A stretch of 64,000 nucleotides of DNA from Isoetes taiwanensis (lineage: Eukaryota; Streptophyta; Lycopodiopsida; Isoetales; Isoetaceae), in contig JAJEKV010000097.1 of assembly GCA_021234155.1 (NCBI GenBank), positions 3,040,074-3,104,073 of the forward strand, read 5' to 3'. The position numbers were made by a program, and so were the translations under genes. The notes under the pieces were generated by a model. That model ran no database searches. It saw nothing but the letters and a program-made list of their open reading frames with translations, and was not told the origin of the DNA. How positions within the stretch are numbered: the first letter of the stretch is position 1; every line of letters starts with the position of its first letter. Shown in pieces: positions 1-10,012 of the stretch.

Positions 1-250
1 AAGTCATTCATAGTCTTGATAGACTCAGAAGTAGCCATAACTTTGCATCCCCGTAATGGTTCAGATGTTGAAGTTGAAGCCGCTAAAGTCAAAGCCAAGA
101 CCCGTTATTTTAGCAAGTGGTGCAAGAAGGCGCATCGGGCAAGAGAATTAACTTCGACATCGACTTGCCGTGGATTAATATCCAGATGGGAGCAGAGGTA
201 ATGGGCATTGGAAAGTATGACTTGATCATAGGAATGGAATACCTTGGGCA
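1..250 (+). pseudogene. Retropepsin (aspartic protease) C-terminal remnant
   Basis: After a frame change near base 130, one frame reads INFDIDLPWINIQMG and then GIGKYDLIIGMEYLGQ. This corresponds to the flap and the closing YDxIxGMxxL motif of gypsy proteases. The catalytic DSG would lie at or before the left edge; LIDS is seen near base 16-30 followed by divergent residues. In the intact element it would cut the polyprotein. Here it is fragmentary and joins the reverse transcriptase only through more frame breaks. Confidence 0.55.
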
Positions 251-594
251 GCAGGGCCATTATCGACCGTGGGAAAGCGGAAGGTGACCTTCCCAACGCC
301 CCGACGGCAAGATCATTGAGATAACAGTAACGGTTGTTCCCATCATGCGCTGCATGTCTTCTAAACGGCTGTTCAAGTGCATCAAGAGTGAGCAAGTGGC
401 ATACATCTTCAAGCTTGAGATTAGTGAGCCGGAATCGAAGGAAGCAAGGAAGACAACGCGCCAAAGAAGTTGTCAAGCAAGTATCTCGCCTAATCACGAA
501 GTTCCATGATCTCTTTCCAGATGAGATCAAGCAGCTCCCTCCTTATAGGGGAGTCGAAAGTAGATAGCACTCGAACCAGAACAAAGCCAACAAG

Positions 595-1185
595 TAAGGC
601 TCCATATAGAATGACAACACAGAGTTGTCTGAGTGAAGAAGAAGCAGGAGGAGCCGCTTCGACCTAGGTTTCATTAGACCTAGTGTCTCGCCGTTTGGAG
701 CGCCCATTCTTTTTGTCAAGAAGAAGGATGGATCTTTGAGAATGTGCATAGACTATAGACAGTTGAATAAGCACACCATTAAGAACAAGTACGCGCTCCC
801 AAGATCAGACGACTTGATGGATCAGCTCCAAGGTGCAAAGATCTTCTCCAAAATCGACTTAAGGTCAGGATATCACCAGATCAGGATAAAGGAAGAAGAT
901 ATCCATAAGACCGCCTTCGTAACGCAGTATGGGCATTATGAGTTCACAAGAATGCCTTTCGGCTTATCAAATGCCCCCGCAACGTTCATGAGGCTCATGA
1001 ACGATATCTTCAGGGAGTTCCTGGACACCTTTGTGATTGTTTTCTTTGACGACATTTTGGTGTATAGCAGATCCCTTGAAGAGCACGTACAACACTTGAG
1101 AAGAGTGCTAGAGAAGTTGAAGAGGCACCAGTTGTACGCCAAGTTGTTGGGCGCCACTTCGCAATGTAAAAGGTGGAGTATCTAG
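595..1185 (+). pseudogene. Ty3/gypsy reverse transcriptase domain
   Basis: From about base 670 the frame shows [53 protein letters not shown] and the catalytic box [10 protein letters not shown], all diagnostic of gypsy reverse transcriptase. Both catalytic aspartates are present. The open stretch 736-1185 starts inside the domain and ends at a stop just after LYAKL, where the usual AKC...VEYLGHVIS segment is frameshifted but still readable ([14 protein letters not shown] near 1165-1215). The linker PPYRGVE and ASKAPYRM-like residues just upstream (535-610) are also recognisable. Confidence 0.85.
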
Positions 1186-1269
1186 GTCATGTGATCTCGC
1201 CAGAAGGCATCTCAACAGACCCCGCCAAGATTGAGGCCGCCATTCAAGGGGGCTACCAAGAATGTGCAT

Positions 1270-1840
1270 GAAGTCAGAAGTTTCCTCGCCTAGTGGTACT
1301 ACAGTGAAGTTCGTGGAAGAACTTTGCTAAGATAGCAGCCCCGCTAATGCACCGGACGAGGGGGCGAGAAGGTGAAAGATTGGGTAGAGCATTGGCACAA
1401 GAAAGCCCAAAAGGGGTTTGAATTGTTGAAGGAAGCTTTAACAACAGCCCCAGCTTTTAACCCCGCCGACCCGGAGAAAGATAAGCTTGTAGCAACAGAT
1501 GCAGTAAGATAGCTACGGTGCAAAGGTTTATGCAAGAAGAGCGTGTGGTAGCATATGATTCCGTGAAGATGAACGACGCCGAGACGCCGCTACCCAACGC
1601 ACGATCAAGAGTTGCTTGCGGTTGTCGTGGCATTAAGAATATGGAGGCATTATCTCTTGGGAAGGAAGTTCCAATTGATACCCACCATCGAGCCTCCAAT
1701 ATGTATTCACGCAACCACACCTTAACTGAGGCAGCGGAGATGGATGGAGTTCCTCAAGAATATGACTTTCATATAGTCTACAAGCCGGGGAAGCTCAATG
1801 TGGTAGCAGATGCTTTCAAGGCATCCCCCGACAACTAGAG
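1270..1840 (+). pseudogene. Ty3/gypsy connection and RNase H region
   Basis: Broken frames give AKIAAPLMH-like text (1330-1350), KGFELLKEALTTAPAF (about 1415-1460), the RNase H core YPTHDQELLAVV (near 1590-1625) and the closing FHIVYKPGKLNVVADAF (about 1765-1820). These follow the usual order of the connection and RNase H domains, which remove RNA from the RNA:DNA hybrid. The ALSR motif normally after ADA is altered to AFKASP. Several one-base indels separate the blocks. Confidence 0.7.
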
Positions 1841-2039
1841 TGCATTGCAATGCAATTTCGACGCCTCCAAAGAACTTTGGTAAGAGGATTGAAGAGTCCT
1901 TGCCAACGGACGTGGATTTTGTGGGAGGTATGGGCAAGCCTTTCTAAGGAGGCTAGAACAGATAAAGAGCGGAGGCCTTCAAGCATTATAAGAAGGAAGG
2001 CAACCCGTTATACCATAAGAACAAGTTGTGCGAATCAAT

Positions 2040-2730
2040 CATCAGGTGTAAGGAAGTTGATCCTCCACGACACGCGACAACAAAAACAGCCCAATAGCTG
2101 GCCATGCGGGATTCATGAAAACATATTTCAAAGTGCGCGCAGCAGCTATTATTGGCCGTGAATGAAGAAGCAAATAGCTCGCTACATCAAGGAATGTCAC
2201 CTATGCCGCCAGACGGAAGGCGGAGCAGCTTCAATTCCGTGGGCATTAGAGCCATTAGCGGTGCCAAACGCTAAGTGGGAGGTAATCAAGATGGATTTCA
2301 TCACGGGACTCCTAAGGATGCTGAGAGGCAAGGATGCCTTAATGGTAGTGGTCGACAAGTTGTCGAAGATGGCACATTTTGTGCCTTGCGTAACCACGAT
2401 ATGACCATGGATACAAAGAAAGCTCTTCACCAAAGAGATCTTCGTGCTTCATGGCATGCCAAGGGAGATCATCTCCGAGCATGGGATCCAAGTTCATGAG
2501 TGCCTTTTGGCAAGACCTCTTTGGCGACGATCCGCACGAAGCTATCCATGAGCACGGCATATCATCCCGCGACGGATGGCCGACGGAGCGGACCAACAGG
2601 ATTTTAGAGGACATGCTACTTAAACTATGTCCGAATAAGCAAGGTATGTGGGAAGAATTTATTCACTTGGTGGAGTTTGCATACAATAGCACCAAGGTGA
2701 ATCATCCCAAATGTCGCCATTTATGATCAA
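2040..2730 (+). pseudogene. Ty3/gypsy integrase (HHCC finger and core)
   Basis: The finger half shows YIKECHLCRQTE at about 2180-2215, the CxxC of the HHCC domain. The core begins with KWEVIKMDFITGLL (first catalytic D) and VVVDKLSKMAHFVPC. After a frameshift near 2405 it continues as LFTKEIFVLHGMPREIISE, near the second acidic position, and then TDGQTERTNRI-like text in broken frames (2570-2600) and EEFIHLVEFAYNS (2655-2690). Integrase would insert the cDNA; this copy is inactive. The order after RNase H confirms the gypsy class. Confidence 0.75.
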
Positions 2731-3184
2731 TTACGCTATCGCTGTTTAACTCCGCATTAATTTGGCACAACCCCCGTCAAAAGTGGAAGTTTCGCAGCCA
2801 GATGTTGGCCGATATGCAGCAGCCTTGTAGAGGAAGTTCGTGGCTATCCGCTAGCAGCAGAAGAAGTCGCCAAAAGAGCATCGCCGACAAGCATCGAACA
2901 AAGAAGAGAGTTCAAAGTTGGAGATGATGTTTGGCTCAAGATTAAGGTGAAGCAGCGGCTCGGGGATCGGCAATTGCAAGAAGCTTGCTCCAAGGTGGGC
3001 TGGACCTTTCGTAATAGTCGAGAAACTAGGCAATCAAGCCTACAAGCTAGACTTGCCAAAGACACCTAAAGATTCATAAGGTCTTCCACGTGAGTTTGTC
3101 AAGAGGCATACCCCAAATCCGCATTTAAGTCTTGATTCGCCAACGCTGTTGGAAATGACGGAGGAACAAATTGGAAATAGTTCC

Positions 3185-3400
3185 GTAATTGATTCTTGAT
3201 AAAGCTTTCAAGAAAACGAGGAGATCGAATTCCTCCAAGATTTGGTCAAGTGGAAACACTTACCGCTGGAAGACGCGACATGGGTACTTAAGAAAGATTT
3301 AGTAAAGCAAAGACCTACGCTTTATGGAGCAATGGGACGGCAAGGTCATCTCCCAAGAAATCGGCTCGTGCATGTCGATTTGTGTAGGTTAATGCTTGTA
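3185..3400 (+). pseudogene. Chromodomain at integrase C-terminus
   Basis: Near 3220-3300 the frame reads EIEFLQD then LVKWKHLPLEDATWVLKKDL. This is the chromodomain signature (V-K-W-K/L-x-L-P-x-x-x-x-T-W) carried by chromoviruses, where it guides integration to particular chromatin. It is followed by a short tail that ends in stops by about 3400. The preceding 2740-3180 region corresponds to the integrase C-terminal part (FKVGDDVWLKI near 2910-2945) in several frames. Confidence 0.75.
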
Positions 3401-4267
3401 TAATTAAGATTAATCCACGCATGCCACCCACGCTTAGTATGGGTCGCATGCGTTGTCACCGATGATGGGACCACTACGGTGATCTCTAGGGCGTGGTGTA
3501 ATGTCAATGTAGGCATGACCGCGTTTCCGCTTGGGCGAGTGGAAGGTAGATTAGAAAGTCTACTGCTCCACTAAGTAGACGACCCCGAGAGAAAGGAGGT
3601 CATGGAGGAATGCATTCATAGGAAAAGCACCTTTAGCCCCATATATGCTTTGATAGGAGGAATCTATCCTTCGCGCCCCCACGCCGAGAAGGATATCCTC
3701 CACCGGGCAACTAGAGGTGTAGGCATGAGCGGCATATAGGCATGTAGGCGCTGTCTCCGCGGCCATAATGGAAGATTCACCCTCTTCCTACGCCGGGAGA
3801 TTAGCCATGCATCCATGTAGATAGGTGGGGTGGTCACCATATAACCAAAAATTTTAATTAATAATTAAATGGTACTAACGTAGTGTCGACTGCACGGCAG
3901 CCAAGAGAGCCCGAGGAGGGCAAGGAGGTCGAAGTTATTTGAAGACTTGCAACACAAATTTTGTTGGAATGTGTTGCAAGGAATGAAGAGTGCCTCGAAC
4001 GTTAATTTTAAATTTTGATAAACTTAATCGTAATGTTAAGTGAAGTTTGGAGTAAATTGTCTAGTAATATCGTGAATTGATAAGTTATTTCATAATATAA
4101 TGATGTAATAATGTCATAAAAATATTACCTTGAGGTAATTGTAATAAATGTGTAAGTATTATAGGAGCATATCGTATGCATCGTGTTGATTGCAAAAGTT
4201 AGGAAGATTCCAAGGTGGGGAGAACCAATGCATGTCGCGGACAAAGATCATTTCAAGGTGGGGAGAA
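3400..4267 (+). other. Non-coding tail of the gypsy element with duplicated polypurine tract
   Basis: No reading frame worth naming. The AT content rises after 3850. Two near-identical purine tracts, AAGGTGGGGAGAA, lie at about 4212-4224 and 4255-4267. The second directly abuts the putative 3' LTR start and is the likely plus-strand primer. Confidence 0.55.
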
Positions 4268-5170
4268 TGTGACGTCCAAAGACAAAGATACGCCCCGTGA
4301 CGATATTGTACCGCCACGCCACGCCGCAGACACGCCACCCCGATTGACGGTACGCCAACGATAGCCAAGTGGGTAGCCCTAGGGGCAACTTGCTAAGAAT
4401 GTGCATTAGTATTAATGTGCACATTTTCCAATGTACACATTAATGTGGGCACACATTTCCATGTGGCCACTTGATGCCAAGTGGGCCATACCCATAGGTG
4501 CAAGTAATGTGCACATTTTCCAATGTACACATTCATTAATGTGCACACATTTCCATGTGAGCACATTTGGGTGCACACATTTCCATGTGGGCACATTTGG
4601 CCACCTAGCCCTTAAAGGCAAGTGGGCCCATTACCAATTATCCCACATGCCAAAAGGGGATAATTGGAAACCCTAGCCACCCCTTGTCTATATAGGGTAG
4701 GAAACCCTAACTAACCTAATTTTCGATTTTAGGGTTTTGAACTCCTGCTTTGGCTGCCTCAACAAACCAAAAACCGCATCCCGCACTCGCTTGGGAGAAT
4801 TACATCCTTAGTTTCTCTAGATTCGAAGCTTGAGGATGATGGTCGAGCTCAGTCGGGAGGAGCCCCTCAAGGATCAGGTATTTGGCCAATTAGATAGTCT
4901 AAACCCTATTTTAGGCATTGAATCAAAGAGGGTTTAGCCTATTAGATTGCCCATAGCAGCCCTCTAGAACTCTAGATAGCAGATTCTAACTAAAGAACCT
5001 AACTCTATGATATAGATTAGATCTTGTTCTTTAGTTCTTCCAGGATGTATATGGATGATGTATCTCTGTGAACTCCTTGTATTGGGAAGGGGGTAGAGAC
5101 CTAAAGCTTGGTAGTTGATGCTCCTAGAGTAGCCTCTCTAGCACCTTTGTAGATGCGGCTGCGTGCAACA
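4268..5170 (+). repeat. Putative 3' LTR of the gypsy element
   Basis: The LTR is taken to start with TGTGACGTCC immediately after the purine tract. A TATA-like TATATAG at about 4688-4694 could be the LTR promoter. The right end is uncertain because the partner LTR is not in the window. About 5170 (ends in GTGCAACA) is one candidate. Confidence 0.5.
4394..4605 (+). repeat. Short imperfect repeats of GTGCACATTTTCC / GTACACATT
   Basis: Inside the LTR, the words TGTGCACATTTTCCAATGTACACATT and CACACATTTCCATGTG recur about five times, partly in alternating orientation. The block looks like slippage-derived minisatellite sequence, or a cluster of binding sites in the LTR U3 region. Confidence 0.6.
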
Positions 5171-5189
5171 ACAGCCCTTTGTGTTGTGT

Positions 5190-6115
5190 TCTTAGGGTCG
5201 ACCCAGGTTGATAAGGGTGGTCAGTGTCCATAGCGGTTGCTCTCGGGATGTAAAGTCTACCGGGAGAGCACCGCAGACTAAGCGCTTAATACTCGTGGAC
5301 TGCGTGCACCCCGAAAGTATGAGTTCGACACCGCTGGGGATAAGAAGCCGCGTTCGGCGACGGTGCCACCCGGGGGTTTCAGCCGAGGCCCCGTAATGCA
5401 AATGGTTGTCTTTGCCGGCAAGGGGGTCGGGAGGGGTCGCGGGTGGTAGTTCCCTTCAAGTGGGTTAAAAGTCAGTACCGGACGGTTGGTGTCCTCTAGT
5501 CACCGCTATGGCATTGATCATCGGTGGGAGAGAAACCTCCCTACCGCCTCATCGGGTCGGGGGAGATGCTTTGGCTATAGCCCCTTTGGCTATGATCGTG
5601 CAGACTACGGTCCAACCCGAAGTTCTTCAACCTATCACGCAAAGTGTACGCGGGAGGGGCGGATGGAGTGGACAACCCTAGGCCATGTTCTTATGCCGCC
5701 CAAATCCATTGCCATGAATTACATGCGCAATGAACTCACGGAGACCCAAGCCGTCGGGTCATCCCTTTGAGTCCGAGCCTTGGGTAGGATTCCTATGGGA
5801 TGTGCTGATCTTTGTCTATGCAGATATGTGGAGGGCCATCCTTCGTGATGGTCATATGATGTTGATGTATGTGCTCTTGGCGTGTATGTTTACGCCCGCA
5901 GCCTAGGTAGGCCCCGAGGGAGGCGGGTGCAATGACCCTTCCACTCTTCCCTTTGGAACCCGTCCACGGTTGCGGTGTCATGTGGAGGGCCCTGTATTAG
6001 CATGGAGCTGGTATGGGGATGAACTCTGTTTGTATCACGGTGAGGGCACCGTATACACAGTAGGGGACGCCACAATCGGGCAGAACCAAAATTTTTGTAC
6101 GACCTCCCTTCCATT
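5190..6115 (+). repeat. Dispersed repeat, related to an inverted copy near 59.4-60.2 kb
   Basis: GC-richer non-coding sequence. Around 5635-5675 it reads AAAGTGTACGCGGGAGGGGC then GGATGGAGTGGAC. The reverse complement of about 59,675-59,710 gives AAAGTGTGCGAGGAGGGG then GGATGGAGTGGAC, and both copies have CCATGTT shortly after. The match is patchy by eye. It may be part of an unrecognised LTR or a non-autonomous element. No protein domain was recognised. Confidence 0.4.
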
Positions 6116-6127
6116 TGCTTTCCTTAA

Positions 6128-8778
6128 TTACCCCCAGCAAAACATGGTGCTGCGATTGGATTTAGTTATAATCTTATTAATATAGGAATTACATTTCCTA
6201 CCATTCGGCCCCAATCTTCCCTGACACTTCACTCTACTACCTGGCTCAGTTCTTCTTATTGCCCACTCTTCTTCAGGCACATCAAACTCATGAACAACAT
6301 ATCTTGCTTCATCAAATACTATGTTACGCCTTTCGTGATGCATCCATTCTAACTCTAGCTTACGTATGGGCAGCTTATCACGGGACGATGACTTCTCGAT
6401 CCCATGTCTCTGTTGTACTTGAACGTCTCTAGTTCGCTTAAGAATTGTTTGGTTGTTTCCTCAGGAACACGGATCTATGGGGCGGATTGGGTATGCAACA
6501 CAAACTGAATTGATTTGCATTAACACAAACTGAAGGACTTACATTGCTAGTAGCGGGAGTACCTAATCTTCGAATCAATGTAGCCAATCCAGGACCCGTG
6601 CCAACAAAGTTATGTTCTCTATGTGCTTTACACTTTGCACTTTGTAATACAGCTTCTGTCAGATCATGTAGACAGGCGTCATACAAGCTTATCTTATTGA
6701 CATAACCTCTTGATGCTAACCAGCTGGCATGTCTAGATTCAGATAAATTTGTGTTTGGTATCTGAGCTGCTGCAACTAGATCAACACCATCATGCATGAA
6801 ATTACCCCATCTACTAGCTCTTTGGTGCCTCCGTGCAAGCCAAGATCCCAATGCTGGTAAATCTCGTGGATTAGCTTTTCCTGGCCACCAAGAAATAATA
6901 TTTTGATATGCTACTTCAGCTTCTTCCACAGAAGCTGCTGATCTCCAAGCCTTGCATAAAGTTAGATGTTCTTGCCTATGCTCATGAATAATGAGTTTAT
7001 TTGTATGTCTTTGTAGACACTGCTCCCAATGAAATTGACAACCACGTTCTTTTCCTTCTATTGGTTGACCATCATTGAATACCAGACGAATGGCATTCCA
7101 ATTAGCTCGTCGGCCATAACTCCTCTAAATTGGGCTGGCTTTGAGCTCTTCAACATCATTACATTATTAAGCTTCTTCCAGAACTTCGCAGTATCTTCAG
7201 TTTTCATCTCACAAGTTGCTATTGTCAATAGACAACGCATACTGAAATTTATAGAGAAAAGAAGTAAATATATGTCATTAAAATGAATAAAATAGAAGTT
7301 CAATGTATACATGGGGTCATAAACATGACAAGCCAAAGTTGTCCATCCAGGTATACGTTTAACATGATCAAAATGAACCCAAGAATTTTCCAAGTCACCT
7401 CCAGGGCGCATTCCGTTAACAAGCTCCACTCCAGATCCAGGACCAGTTGTGGACATTTTGAATATATAACATCGACCAGTATGTTCATTGTGAAGTTGGT
7501 AGGGAAACTTGGATCCATGAAAGAATTGATATCTGCAGTACTGCTTTAGGTAAAGAATCTTCCCAATCTCATCTTTTTGTGTGGTGCGACACTCCAATGT
7601 CTTATTTATCCATTGACGTATCCTTTAGAACCAAGAAAATTGTCAAAAGACAGAAGAGATATATATTAATAGAAATATCTACGTTAAGAAAAGTACCTTC
7701 GTTTATTGCAAAGAGGCTCCAGTTGTCTCAGCAACCCGTCAATTTTTTCTCTGTCCCACATGTGAATGTCAGAAGCTTCCTCTGATGATATCAAACTATT
7801 GATTGTTATTTCCATGGCAATCTCTTTCTCTATTTCTTTTGGCCCTTTCCTAGCAACAGATCCACTGGACTTGGATTGAACCATTTTCTGCATTTGCACT
7901 AGTTCTTCACGACTTGGTAGTGATCTAACTGGGTGTTCATGCCTACCAATATGAATGGCCAATCTAGTGTACCTGAAATTGTCAGGCAATACATAATAGA
8001 TTATACATTGGCATAGTGCGATGCATGAAGGTTGTTCACCTGCATTCTTAGACAACGGACCAATAATAGGTTGCCTTTTCAGAGTTCCCTTCCATTGAAC
8101 ATCATTTGCAAAACCGCTAGAAAGAAAATAATCACAAGTAGGATTCATGCATCTTATGTGCCCACAACATTTGGAATACTTAACCACACCATCAAATGCT
8201 TGACTTGTTTTCTCTGGCTTGCTCCAGATATATGGATCAACTTTGCATTCCATTCCAGACATGGACTTGAGTACATCAGGAGGCAACTCAAATACTATAG
8301 TATCATTATACTGAGATGGTAAATATTCCACTCCTTGTGCTATCTGTACTGACTGACAGATTTTTTTCAACTTACTAGTTCCAACGCTCCAAAGAATTGA
8401 CTCAAAAGTTGATAAAGGTTTCTTGGACACATCTTGATTAGGACTTTCAATCAATATTGGGGCATCGGGAGTGTTGATACAAATGGGTGCGCCTTCTACA
8501 GAAATAAAATGACCATTTACTGCAAAAGCTCTATAGACAACTTCACCTCTGTCATTGGTAGTCTCCGGGAGTCGTAATGATCTGCCTTCACGACCATTGA
8601 AAGATTGACTTATGCATAGCCCCACTGACTTAAATTGAAAACTATCACAAAGCCATTTTCTGCTCATACAACATTCTCCATTTTCAAAAGAGGAAAAAAT
8701 TCTCAAACGCTTTCCTGGTGAAGTGATGATAACATCAGTTTTGGTGGAGGCCAGAATATCGCATTCGTTTAGATCCAT
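6128..8778 (-). pseudogene. MULE-like (Mutator-type) DDE transposase gene, spliced
   Basis: The gene reads right to left. The first ATG is at 8778 (MDLNECDILA). An N-terminal zinc-binding module shows CCGHIRCMNPTCDYF (about 8135-8180) and RLAIHIGRHEHPV (about 7930-7970), resembling WRKY-GCM1/FLYWCH fingers. A donor (AAG then GTACTT) near 7697 ends this exon. The next exons carry the DDE fold: WTTLACHVYDP (first D), an 85-bp intron at about 7220-7305 with GT-AG ends, GVMADE (second D), CQFHWEQCLQRH (the CxxH typical of MULEs) and NLSESRHASW (the E, in the MULE context NxxE). A final exon lies at about 6130-6430. A small deletion at 7101-7110 shifts the frame right after GVMADE. Family knowledge: such proteins cut and paste Mutator-like elements. 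No terminal inverted repeats were located. Confidence 0.7.
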
Positions 8779-8784
8779 TGTCAA

Positions 8785-9299
8785 AGATCAATAGAAAACT
8801 TGAATCTCACAAATGGGTTTAAAAAAGATGAACCATACCAAACTTGAACGTTGTTAACGGAATCTTGTCATTAATGTCGAATATTGGTCGTTGTTATGAT
8901 TGCTTGCCATAATCATAAAAACCAAACACTATGAATGCATTAGAGCTAATTATAATACACAATATTATAATATAATTATAAAACGCTTATTATAATCATA
9001 ATAGAGTATAAATTAATTGTCACATATATGGGGGATATTGGCAAACATTGGGATCATGGGGTATTGTTAAATATAGTTACCCCCCTATCGTAACACCGTG
9101 CCAAAACCACACCTATGCACTTTTCGTAACACCTTGGGATAAAACTTTTATGCATGTCAAAGCATTCCTTAAAGATCGCAAAAGCATGTTTATTTACCCT
9201 CACCCCAAAAAAACATTCCCAAAGTCAAAAGGCTCTTTAAAATAGAAGATATGATATGGCCCACACGTATCTATCTTTAATAGAAGATATGATATGCCG
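8785..9299. other. AT-rich spacer upstream of the divergent gene pair
   Basis: No coding frame recognised. Strongly AT-rich between 8940 and 9020 (TATAAT-type runs). Together with 9300-9990 it would contain the promoters of the transposase gene (leftward) and the methyltransferase gene (rightward). Confidence 0.4.
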
Positions 9300-9310
9300 A
9301 ACTACCCCAG

Positions 9311-9825
9311 ACGGCGCCGCCCCCCATTTCAAGTAAGTATTTTCAAGTAAGTATTTTCGGTTCTTGGTTTTGTGTTTTAAACTGCTCTTGGTTTTGTGTT
9401 CTTGGTCTGCTCCAAAACATCCCAGGCGGCGCCGCCCCCCTCCATTTTGTTATCTTATTATGTGCTCCCCTCCATTTTGTTATCTTATTATGTGCTGTGA
9501 TTTTGTTATATTGAAAAAGAATTGTGATTTGAAATTCGAAACAACCTGCTATTTCTTTGCTTCCATTTCTTTCCTCTGTTTTGTGAACCCAGGCGGCGCC
9601 GGCCCCCCATTTTGAGGCATTTGGTTACATCTTAAGCTCCACTTTTTATGCATAAGCTCAAAATATTACGTTCAAGAACTGCATTTCTGCTATAAAGCAT
9701 GGGCAGCAGCCTAGGCTGATCAGCTGTTAATGTTATCAGGCTTAAAAACTTGTCATTCTTACTTGTTATTCTAAATTGTTGTTCTGTTACTAATGTAATT
9801 GAACCCAGGCGGCGGCGCCCCCCTC
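9311..9825 (+). promoter_or_regulatory. Four spaced copies of a GC palindrome (GGCGGCGCCGCC type)
   Basis: In otherwise AT-rich DNA, the block CCCAGGCGGCGCCGCCCCCC followed by TCCATTTT recurs near 9306-9330, 9420-9452, 9590-9612 and 9805-9830 with small changes. The core GGCGGCGCCGCC is a perfect 12-bp palindrome. A 30-bp CTCCCCTCCATTTTGTTATC-type unit is also directly repeated at about 9448-9500. The position between divergent genes fits a shared regulatory region or binding sites of an element-encoded protein; this is inference. Confidence 0.5.
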
Positions 9826-10012
9826 CTTTTTAGACTTTCTTTACATATTGTAAACTGTTATTTTGCAAAGTGCTTTTCTTTTATTTCTGTCATTGAGAGG
9901 TTAAAATTCATTTTACTGTTAAAAGTTAAAGTACTTCTCTTTCATTTTGCAGGTGTAAAACTTGAAGTTCCGATGTAAAACTTGAAGGTAGTACAAGATC
10001 ATAAGGTTGTTA

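Larger units (their letters stand above)
1..5170 (+). mobile_element. Ty3/gypsy chromovirus, 5'-truncated by window edge, decayed
   Basis: Pieces of a pol polyprotein follow the order protease, reverse transcriptase, RNase H, integrase and chromodomain, then a long non-coding tail and a 3' LTR. Integrase after RNase H defines Ty3/gypsy, and the chromodomain after integrase marks a chromovirus. Capsid, primer-binding site and 5' LTR would lie left of base 1. The frame changes many times (around 200, 590, 1160, 1260, 1510, 2400 and 2740), so no pol protein can be made. The right border near 5170 is a guess, because the matching LTR is outside the window. Confidence 0.85.
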
